Source: Tyto alba
Lineage: Eukaryota; Chordata; Aves; Strigiformes; Tytonidae
Reading direction: 5' to 3'
Assembly: GCF_018691265.1 (NCBI RefSeq)
Contig: NW_024881282.1
Span: 53,823,122 to 53,887,121, forward strand
DNA length: 64,000 nt
Of the stretch, positions 39,404 through 46,914 are shown piece after piece; position 1 is the stretch's first letter; every line of letters starts with the position of its first letter. A model generated the notes under the pieces. The model was not told where the DNA came from. It was given only the letters and a program-made list of their open reading frames with translations, and made no database searches. The position numbers and the translations under genes were made by a program.

Positions 39404-39426
39404 GATCACCACATGATGTGGTGATC
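39404..39426. repeat. Perfect 23-bp palindrome
   Basis: GATCACCACAT, one central G, then ATGTGGTGATC: two 11-base arms that are exact reverse complements. It could form a tight hairpin or bind a dimeric factor. No function is known to me. Confidence 0.95.
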
Positions 39427-39699
39427 TTCCTAGGCAGAATCATGTGCAAAAAAAAAGCTCTAAGTTTTTGTTTTTTGGGTTTTTTTTTTTTTTGTTTGGG
39501 GGATTAATAGAGAAAAACAACCAATTCTTCCTTCAAAACTGTTTTTTCCCCTGCAGATACAATCTCATCACCATAATGTCATACCTATTCTGACATACTT
39601 TCCAAATAAATTCAGCAGCAGAGTTCACACCTGTGAATATTCTGCACATCTGCCATAATAATGACACAGAAGTTCATGCCAGCAGAAATGGTGCATTCA

Positions 39700-39775
39700 T
39701 CTCACATTAGACCTACTTCTGCTCTCACTGAAGTCTTTGGGAGTTTTCCTATTGCTTTCACTCAGAGCGTGAAAA
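39700..39775. repeat. Ancient amniote repeat fragment (palindromic type)
   Basis: 'CTGCTCTCACTGAAGTC' is followed by 'TTTGGGAGTTTTCCTATTGC' and 'TTTCACTCAGAGC'. This is the mirrored 'CTGAAGTCAATGGGAGTTTTGCC' type of core seen in old amniote repeats. It is moderately diverged and likely of the same family as the fragment at 17665-17740. Confidence 0.45.
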
Positions 39776-40149
39776 GCACAGGAAACAAAAATCAAAGCAA
39801 GCAAGCAACATAAGGAATAAACAAGGTACAAGCAAGAAAGAGTTACACTGCTGAAATAAAATATATGCTCCTAAGAGGCAGAGCCCCTAGTATTTCCATG
39901 TTCTGTAAAAGAAACAAAACAGGGCCTGCACCATAATTAATTTTTATGATAGAAAACGTGTAAATACGTTGAGTCAATGCACTTTCATTCCATACACTTC
40001 CAGCTACTCCACATAATATACCCTCTGTTCAAGTACCGATGAGCCAGAACAAGAGTCCTCACAGTCAAGTGGATATTTAATCTTGCAAGCTTTTCCTTTA
40101 TTTTAAAGTGAATTTTGTTACACTTCAAAAAGCAGCTAGAAAGGCAGAA

Positions 40150-40416
40150 ATAGGACAGGAGGAAATGGAATGAAGCTGCTCTGAGGGAAGTTCAGACTGG
40201 GCATTAGGAAAAGTTTCTTCACTGAGAGGGTGGTCAGTCACTGGAACAGGCTGCCCGGGGAAGTGGTCATGGCACCAAGCCTGCCAGAGCTCAAGGAGCA
40301 TCTGGGTGATGCTCCTAGTCATATGGTTTAGCTTTAGGTAGTCTTGCCAGGAGCAGAGAGTTGGACTCCATGATCCTTATGGGTCCCTTCCAACTTGAGA
40401 TATTCTATGATTCTAT
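40150..40416 (+). mobile_element. CR1 LINE, 5'-truncated 3' end
   Basis: Clear CR1 3' sequence. It has 'GACAGGAGGAAATGG', then 'GAAGTTCAGACTGGGCATTA', 'GTTTCTTCACTGAGAGGGTG', 'GGAACAGGCTGCCCGGGG', 'AGTTGGACTCCATGATCCTT', 'GTCCCTTCCAACTTGAGATA', and the terminal 'ATTCTATGATTCTAT' at 40402-40416. It is less diverged than the copy that follows it, so it is probably younger. It has no coding capacity left. Confidence 0.93.
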
Positions 40417-40496
40417 ACATAAATGATACCTACAGAGAGCTTATGATAGTCATAATTTTTTTACTGACTGTAACCATTTGTCTCCTTTTCTCCAGG

Positions 40497-41270
40497 TTGT
40501 AGGGGACAAGTTGATAGCTGGTGGGCAGGGCTGCCACTCAGATGGATCTCAGTGGGCTGGAGGAATGGGCTGACAGGAACTTTCTGAAGTTCACCAAAAA
40601 CATATGCAAAGTCCTGCAACTAGGTTGGAGTAAATCCATATTAAGGGCTGACTGTCAAAAAAGCATCTTTGCGGGAGAGGGCCTAAGGGAACTGATAGAC
40701 AACAAAGTGAATATAAGCCACCAGTGTGCCTTTGAAGCAATGAAGGCTAACCACATATTGGGGTGTATTAGCAGTAGTCAAGGCCAGCGATCGTACCCTT
40801 CTAAATGGCACTTGTGAGAGGACTGAGTCCAGTGTGGGAGTCCACAGATGACCTACTGGAGTGAGTCCAGCCACCAAGACTGTCACAAGAAGATGCTGAG
40901 AGAAATGGATTTGTTCAGCCTTTAGAAGGCAAGACTAAGGGGGAGAAACCTTACTGCTGCCTTCAACTACCTAATGAGAGGGAATAGAGAGGAAAGAGTC
41001 ATATGCTTCTCGGAGGTGAATGGTGATGAGAGGCAACAGACACAAACTGCAACAACAGAAATCCCAAATAGATACCAGGAAAAAAAAATCTCATGGGTCG
41101 CTGGTTGAAGGTTGGAACTGGTGCTGCGATATCTCTGTCCTTGGAAATACTGAAAACTTAAAAGGGCAAGATTCTGGCCAATGTAATGTAATTGGCCCTG
41201 CTTTGATGAAGAAGTTGGAACACATGATCTTGAGAAGTCATCTCCAATCAGGATTTTTCTATCATTGTAT
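40497..41270 (+). mobile_element. CR1 LINE relic, longer and older copy
   Basis: This carries the CR1 region from the end of ORF2 through the 3' part. Blocks in order are 'GGGCAGGGCTGCCACTCAGA', 'CTGGAGGAATGGGCTGACAG', 'GCAAAGTCCTGCAACTAGG', 'AATATAAGCCACCAGTGTGC', 'TGGAGTGAGTCCAGCC', 'GAGAGGCAACAGACACAAAC', and a decayed tail near 41240-41270 ('GAAGTTGGAACACATGATCT...TTTTTCTATCATTGTAT'). Numerous indels break any frame, and the 98-codon open frame inside is a remnant only. It lies 80 bp downstream of a separate CR1 3' end in the same orientation. Confidence 0.9.
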
Positions 41271-43515
41271 AAAAGTTTAGAGTATCCTCAGTGTAAATCT
41301 GTTTTCATCATGATTAAAATGCTTTTGAATTTGCTGAATGCTGAATATGATGTATCACAAGGTGGTATAACATAATTCAGATGCTTCAAAGAGCTCATAT
41401 GAATGTGCTTCTGGCCCACAAACACCTTCACTAGCTCCACGGTGTGGTTAGCCATTCAGAGAAAAGTGTATTACTTTTTACCAATATCACAAATATGTTT
41501 AGATTTTGAAAAAATCCAACCTGTCATCTTTCCTTTGCATTAGCCACGGGATTGCAGAATGACATGGAGTCAATTTTCAAACATTTTCCTAGAGAATTCA
41601 GCCTCAAAATTTTATTTGAAGTCAATATCCAAACCTTTAGAAGTCTACCCACCACCACAGGAAAATGTCTGGCTTGGACCAGATGGACCACAGGCTTGGA
41701 GATTTGAAGAACTTGCGGAGATCCGCCAGGCCTGACCATTACTTCCTTTGAGAAGCGGGGCTTCATCTTTGACTCAAAAGTGAACAACATGATCCTCTTT
41801 CCCAAGGAGAACTGAAATCAAAGCATCTCTATACATATCTGTAAGAAGAGGCCATATCATACCTGTTGTATCCCTACAGCATTCCTGTGTCAGAAGCAAG
41901 CATCGATTTCAAACTGCATGGATTTGTTTTGAGTGGTGAGCCATTAAGCTGTCTCCCCACATGTCTGATCCGAACTCTTCCTTGTCATCTTGCAGAGGTA
42001 ATAATTTAAACTGTAACATGCCTACACATAGTCCCTTACATTTCTCTCCCTCATGTTTTGTGCAAAATAGTGACTGCACGTGGGACAGGAGGACAATCAG
42101 TGCATCCTCTCTGAGTTTTAGTGAACAGTATTTTACAAAGTCCTTGGGTCAAATAAACTGCAACGTTTAGCCTGCTGGTATAGCCCCTCCAGGAGTATAC
42201 TTGATAACCTGTGAGGGACTCTACCTTTACACAGAAAAAATGAGCCTCTCCAGGATACACGCCAAGTTCTGCCCATACCTGTCCTCTCACTCCTGCGTTC
42301 CTCCAGGTGGCAGGTCCATTAAAGCATTAGTGAGAAAAACAGGTGCTGGAGCGCCTGTCTGATGAAAAACACTGGCCATCTAGCAGACAAAAGTTAGTAT
42401 GAAGAGATTGTCCTCAGGTGGAAGAGCCTGGGAATGAACCGGGACTGGACAAATCTAATACAGTTCAGGTCACCAGTATCCCACCACCTCAGGCTTGCCT
42501 TCCTCTATAACATCCGAATGCAGATGAACGGCTGCCTGTTATGGCACCCAGACACAGGGCCTGTGAAAAAACCCCTGAATTTTAACAAGTCTTTTGTTTC
42601 TTTTTATTTCTTTTTCAGTTAAAGTAATGACCTCTGAAACATAACCAGGAAGCAAAGCAAAGCAAACTGAAATGCATGAAATGAAGAACTACAAGGTTTC
42701 CATTATATTGTCATCAAATGGTGAGTTATTAATGTCAAGTGGGTTTTTTTGATCTGAGAGGTTTACTATTCCTCAAAATATCTCTACTATCAGCCCTAGA
42801 AATGTCTAACCAAGAAATAGGAATAATAACGACCTCCTCCCAAAGGGGGTATATCTGTAATGTTTCATTTGGGGTGGGTGTTTTTCCAACTCTACTTCAG
42901 GTAGCACTTAACACACTCTTAACATCCCTGTTCACTAACCTACTTTTGGCTCTGCAGACTTTATTAATAGACAGCTTTATCATAGGAACTGATAAATGTC
43001 ACATCTTTACATTTCTCATGTCTGTACACAAGGAACCTGGAGCAAACCCAGGCATTGTTGGAACTCAGCTCTCAGGATGTTGTTTAATAAACAGAAATGA
43101 AATGAGCTCACAGAGCTTAGTCTCCCAAACGGTGTAACTGTGCGTTCAGTGGTACACCAGCTGGTTTCAGGTATGAGCCAGCTAGATGACAGCCCATTAG
43201 CCCCACTAGCCACGTATGATGACTAACCAGCTTTTCACCGCTAAATCCCAGTACTGAGCTCCTCTCATGCCTTGCTGTACCTACCTGCTCCATTTTGCAG
43301 GTCACGCTGACTTTCTGTGCAACTTGCAGCTCTCAGGAGTACTGCAATCTCCCAGGGCACAGTAGCCTTGCTGTGCAGAGGACAGGCTTCCAACATACTC
43401 TTGCTACATTCCCCCTGCCCCTATCTTCCTGAAGCTTGGCACACGCAAACCTGAAACCTTTCTGCACATTCGGGTGACCGCCACTTGCAGCAGACCTCCA
43501 CCATGTTTTCGGTAC
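41271..43515. other. Intergenic DNA upstream of the PPM1H CpG island
   Basis: No gene, RNA or recognised repeat. The short open frames (up to 132 codons) have no domain signatures. Base composition changes sharply after about 43.6 kb into the CpG island. Confidence 0.6.

Positions 43516-43544
<29 letters not shown>
43516..43544. repeat. Poly(A) tract, 29 A
   Basis: Uninterrupted A run starting after 'CGGTAC'. No processed gene copy or target-site duplication is obvious around it. Confidence 0.9.
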
Positions 43545-43549
<5 letters not shown>

Positions 43550-43677
43550 TGACATGGTCAGCATGATACAGCCCGAGAAGGTAGGATTACAACATCCACT
43601 CCCTCAAATTTGAAGATATTCAGTCTTGTCCTTTCACCTTTGCATCCTAAACGCCTGGCTGTGCCCAGAGGCACCCC

Positions 43678-43699
43678 GGGGGGGGGGGGGGGGGGGGGG
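43678..43699. repeat. Poly(G) tract, 22 G
   Basis: An uninterrupted G run just upstream of the CpG island. It can form a quadruplex on the + strand. The true length may be uncertain because such runs are hard to sequence. Confidence 0.9.
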
Positions 43700-44090
43700 C
43701 TACCACACCATCGCTGCTGGCTAGCTGGCAGGCGTGACCCCCGGCTTCCCCAGGCCGGCTGCAGGACTCGGCGAGGCTACTTGTATTTTTCTAACGAACG
43801 GTTTTTGTAGGGAAGATATCCTTGACGCGTTTAAAGCCCTTCAAGCGGGAGCCTCGCCCCCCGCCCCCCCCGGCCCGCAGGCTCAGAGCGCTCTGCCAGG
43901 GGCCGGCCCAGCCCCGGGGGCAGCAGGGACGGGCGCGCCGGTAACGGGGACCCTCCCCACACACCCGCCCCTCAGCGCGCCGGGGCCCCCGAGCGGCTCC
44001 CCGTCAATCACCAAGCCTGCCCGGCCGCTGCAGGCAGCCGGGGGCGGCCCCGCCAGGCCCCGCCTGCCGCGCACCTGCCGCGGGCCGCCC

Positions 44091-44118
44091 CCGGTGCCGG
44101 TGCCGGTGCCGGTGCCGG
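44091..44118. repeat. Hexanucleotide microsatellite (CCGGTG)4
   Basis: Four exact CCGGTG units followed by CCGG, inside the CpG island and immediately upstream of a GC-box stretch. It is a potentially length-variable promoter repeat. Confidence 0.9.
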
Positions 44119-44238
44119 CGCGGGGGGGGCGGGCGGGAGGCAGGGCCGGGGCGGCGGCCGCCCGTGCCCGGCGTGTGCCGGGAGCCCGCCGGTGCCGCAG
44201 GAGGAGCAGGAAGCGCCCGGGCAAATCCAGCTTCGTTA

Positions 44239-44254
44239 TCACATGACTCAGCAG
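44239..44254. promoter_or_regulatory. Composite E-box / MARE-ARE-like site
   Basis: TCACATGACTCAGCAG. The first eight bases match the TCACATGA site type bound by MITF/TFE family factors. Overlapping it, TGACTCAGC fits both the AP-1/NF-E2 core (TGACTCA) and the antioxidant-response core TGACnnnGC used by NRF2-MAF heterodimers. It lies about 290 bp upstream of the PPM1H start codon within the CpG island. The motif match is seen directly. Binding is inference. Confidence 0.45.
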
Positions 44255-44331
44255 CCGCCGCCGCCGCCGGGTCGAGTTCACCCCGCGCCGCGCCGGGAGG
44301 GGGGAAACCTGCCGCCGCCGCCGCCGCTGCA

Positions 44332-44361
44332 ATGAGCCCGCGGCCCCGCCGCTGCCCCTGA
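44332..44361 (+). CDS. Short upstream ORF in the PPM1H 5' leader
   Basis: An ATG with G at -3 and A at +4 opens a 9-codon frame (MSPRPRRCP) ending in TGA, 171 bases before the main PPM1H ATG. If transcription begins upstream of 44332, this uORF would be scanned first and could lower translation of PPM1H. Whether it lies inside the mRNA depends on the unknown transcription start. The peptide has no recognisable domain. It is a regulatory candidate, not a protein gene. Confidence 0.4.
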   Translation: MSPRPRRCP

Positions 44362-44413
44362 GCCCCCGCCGCTCCCTCCGCCCGGCCCGGCGCCCCCACT
44401 GCGGAAGCGCGGC

Positions 44414-44444
44414 GTGTGTGTGTGTGTGAGGGGAGGGGGGGGGG
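44414..44444. repeat. (GT)7 followed by a G-rich tract
   Basis: A GT dinucleotide run (44414-44428) is followed by GAGGGG and a run of ten G (44435-44444), all within the likely 5' leader of PPM1H. The G run is a possible quadruplex in RNA. Confidence 0.8.
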
Positions 44445-44532
44445 CTGCCGGAGCCGCCGCCGCAGCGCTGCCCGCCGGCGCTCCCCGCTCCCCGCCCTGC
44501 GCGGCGCGGCGGCTCCCGCCGGCGGGGGTACT

Positions 44533-44768
44533 ATGCTCACGCGAGTGAAGTCCGCCGTGGCCAATTTCATGGGCGGCATCATGGCTGGCAGCGCGGGCGC
44601 CGACCACGGCAGCGGCGCGGACTTGCCCCTCCGCTTCCCATACGGCCGCCCCGAGTTCCTGGGACTGTCCCCGGACGAGGTGGAGTGCTCCGCTGACCAC
44701 ATCGCCCGGCCCATCCTCATCCTCAGCAAGGAGACCCGGCGCCTGCCCTGGACCACGGGCTACGCGGA
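44533..44768 (+). CDS. PPM1H: PPM1H, first coding exon (protein phosphatase 1H, PP2C family)
   Basis: This exon encodes residues 1-78 plus two bases of codon 79. It opens MLTRVKSAVANFMGGIMAG, the conserved start of vertebrate PPM1H. In known PPM1H this part forms an amphipathic helix that targets the enzyme to Golgi and curved membranes. A short Gly/Ser/Ala/Asp linker (about 20-30) follows, then LPLRFPYGRPEFLGLS and a DEVECSADHIARPILIL-type segment leading into the PP2C domain. PPM1H is a Mg/Mn-dependent Ser/Thr phosphatase that removes LRRK2-placed phosphates from Rab GTPases and has been reported to act on p27. The metal-binding aspartates are in later exons outside the window. The ATG has A at -3. 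The frame is also open upstream (no stop for at least 39 codons) but has no other ATG there, so this start is chosen. The exon ends at the phase-2 donor GA|GTGAGT. Confidence 0.97.
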
Positions 44769-44777
44769 GTGAGTACG
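44769..44777 (+). other. PPM1H: PPM1H exon 1 splice donor
   Basis: GTGAGTACG directly follows ...GCG GA. It matches the U1 consensus well at positions +1 to +6. The split codon is GA|N (phase 2), consistent with a Glu completed by exon 2 in the known protein. Confidence 0.93.
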
Positions 44778-44848
44778 GGCGCCGGCTGCGGCGGGCAGGT
44801 GGAGAGCGGCCGGGCCCGCCCGGGCTGCCCCCGCTCCGCCGCGCTGCA

Positions 44849-44927
44849 CCCCCCCCCCCCGCTGCTGGGCGCACCGGCGGCGATACCGGCTGACACCCCC
44901 CCCCTCACCCCCCCCCCCTTCCCCCCC
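44849..44927. repeat. C-rich tracts at the start of intron 1
   Basis: Runs of 12 C (44849-44860), 9 C (44896-44904), 11 C (44908-44918) and 7 C (44921-44927) lie 80-160 bases after the donor. The minus strand could form G-quadruplexes and the plus strand an i-motif. Confidence 0.8.
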
Positions 44928-45126
44928 TCCGCGCCCCTCCGCCTCCCGCGTTGCCGGAGGCGCCGTCCCGGGCCTGCGCGGCGCCGCGGGCGGCGGGAGC
45001 CGCGGTGCCCGGCCCGGGCCGCGGGTTTGCATCAGGGTAGGACGTTGCCGAGAGGCCGAGGAAGCGAACGGTCAAGTGGCCTTGGAAGTCGCCGCCGAAG
45101 AGGCCGGGACCCGGGCGGGCAGCACC

Positions 45127-45140
45127 GGGGGGGGGGGGGG
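45127..45140. repeat. Poly(G) tract, 14 G
   Basis: A G run followed by TGGGTGG near the right edge of the CpG island. It is a potential quadruplex on the + strand and nascent RNA. Confidence 0.9.
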
Positions 45141-45150
45141 TGGGTGGCGA

Positions 45151-46599
45151 GGATGAGGTCCCCGCCGGTGAGCAACTGTCTCTCTTATTGACTCGGGAAT
45201 GAAAAGGGCTACGGATGGGAAACCCGCTTCGGTTTGCGCGTCTGTAACTGCTTCTCGCTGCCCAGAAGTGGTGAGACGAGGTGGGGATTGGGGCGCGTTC
45301 CTGGTGTCCTGGCAGCCGTCGCGCTCGCTGATGGTGGCTGGTCACTTGTTTCCCCAAGTGCGTTCCAGTTTCGGGAGGCACTTGAGGAACATGACCTCCA
45401 AACAGGGGAAAAACGCAGTGGTGGCCAACCCCAAAACTGGGCTATCCCAGCTGTTTGTTGCCCCGACTCACTCGTGTCACGGTGTTTACTTGAGAGGGTG
45501 TCTGCTTGGGACTTGGCGGCGTAGCCCCGGGTACAATCAGAATGCAGGATTGCATGCAGCGCCTTAAATACCAGCCAGGCGAAGGGCAGCGTTTGTTTGG
45601 ATGCAGATCCTCATCCCACTGGCGGTGGGAGTAGCTGCGGAGGCAAGGCACGTCCTTGCACTTGATTCCGGTATCGGTAGACACGTCGTTTGCTTTGATG
45701 ATACAGGGGAGCAGGATTCAGTATTTGGTTTCTCTCTGCTGCTGTCTCTAAGTCTTGAGCATACCTGGCCATCCATGTTGCTGCCAACTCACAGATTACA
45801 GAAGTTACACTAAACTAGCTCTTTCAAGCTACAAGCTGTTTTGCTGTCTCTTCAGGCGTACATGAATGCCCAACAAAGCTACAGCAAAAACTACGTTGAA
45901 GGATTCATATTGTTAATGAGCAATCACTAGCTTTATTTAAAAGGTTGTTGCATCATTGGGGACACTGAAGTGGAAAGAGAGGTTTAAAGAATTTTATATT
46001 GGATTGTTCTCTTCAGATTATTAAAGAGTTGAATAGACCACTGGGCAAATTCCCCAGGAACTATAAATGTTTAAAAGTAAGCTCTAATTGTTCTGCTACT
46101 ATAATAGTCCCTTAAAAAGCAATTCTTTAGCAACGCATGTAAGTGCTGTTATTTTTAGCGTACGTGAGGTGCTGCGGCTTTCAGCAAGTAGCAGTAATTG
46201 CAAGTTGATGACAAAGTGGAAGGGAGGTTCTCTGGCTCCCAGGTATGTGCATCCACTGCTGCCTGCGAGCTGTGCCTGAGACTGGGAAAGGAAAACGTAG
46301 GTGCTGGAAAGTGAAAGCCCAGGTCGAACCTGTAGATGAAACCTGCGAGGGAGTGCTTGGAGATAAAGTAAATGGCTCTGGGGATCACGAAAGGAGAAGA
46401 ACATGTCAGGATTGTTTTCATATACTTGTTATTCTTCTGAGCTTTGAGCAATTCAGTTAATTGGGAGGCGTAAAAAAGTCACTGGCTTTCTCTTTTCCTG
46501 TTGTTATCTATATGAAAAGTGGTTGGCCTTTTGCTTTATCTATGTTTTTTTTTGTTTTGTTTTGTTTTTTTTTTTTTCTTTTGTCTCATCTCCTTCCAG
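45151..46599. other. Intron 1 sequence, nothing recognised
   Basis: GC content decays from the island into ordinary intronic DNA. It has short chance open frames only. A long pyrimidine tract (about 46540-46597) closes the segment, in front of the candidate acceptor described next. Confidence 0.6.
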
Positions 46600-46845
46600 T
46601 GCAGTTACTGGTTCTAGTGCTGGTGTAGCAGAGCTCAGTGAAAGGTACTCTTTCTTAGAGAAAGAACTAGTGAACTTGTTACCAGGATCTTCCCAGAAAC
46701 ATCTATATGATCTTCCAAAATGGGGTTTGGTTGTAACCAGAAGATGTCAAAATGTTCACTGCACAGAAGATAAGAGGAAAGCAGTGCTACCAAAATTGCA
46801 TTGTCCTCCAAAGGCAAAGCTATGCAACAGCCATTAATGAATAAA
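46600..46845 (+). other. Speculative alternative terminal exon of PPM1H
   Basis: A pyrimidine tract of about 60 bases ends in TCCTTCCAG at 46599, a good acceptor. Joined to exon 1 (phase 2, GA|T), the frame stays open for 78 further codons and stops with TAA at 46835-46837. AATAAA follows at 46840-46845 and a T-rich tract lies about 50 bases later (46895-46914). Acceptor, frame, stop, polyadenylation signal and U-rich downstream element occur in the right order. The predicted tail has no domain I know. A frame this long after a matching-phase acceptor can occur by chance in a 19-kb intron, so this is only a candidate. Confidence 0.2.
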
Positions 46846-46894
46846 GAAAAAGAAGAAAATAAGGACAAACTTGGGTTTGGCCCAACATGACTTC

Positions 46895-46914
46895 TTTTTT
46901 TTTTTTTTTTTTTT
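46895..46914. repeat. Poly(T) tract, 20 T
   Basis: Homopolymer in intron 1. It could act as the downstream U-rich element for the AATAAA at 46840, or be the reverse-strand tail of an unrecognised retroposon. Confidence 0.9.

Larger units (their letters stand above)
24521..40149. other. Intergenic DNA, no gene recognised
   Basis: Long non-coding stretch, mostly AT-rich, with a few GC-richer patches (26660-27080, 31500-31765, 35640-35960, 37985-38180). The longest open frames (195 codons at 26564-27151, 181 codons at 38270-38815) have no recognised domain, no splice-site framing and no start context, and are within what chance gives in 64 kb. Poly(T/A) tracts at 27940, 32678, 34797 and 36620 are short. 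I see no RNA gene. Confidence 0.6.
43825..45150. promoter_or_regulatory. CpG-island promoter of PPM1H
   Basis: G+C content and CpG frequency rise abruptly near 43825 and fall near 45150. The island holds many CpGs, GC boxes (for example GGGGCGGGC at 44126-44134), CCG and GGTGCC microsatellites, and no TATA box at a sensible place. It spans the first coding exon of PPM1H, so it is read as that gene's TATA-less, probably dispersed-start promoter. The exact transcription start cannot be read from sequence. It likely lies between about 44100 and 44500. The long open frames on both strands here (up to 250 codons) come from the low stop-codon content of GC-rich DNA. Confidence 0.9.

Noticed and set aside
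43734..44874. Open frames of 149-250 codons on both strands across the CpG island
   Set aside because: Very GC-rich DNA has few stop codons. Only the frame from 44533 matches a known protein.
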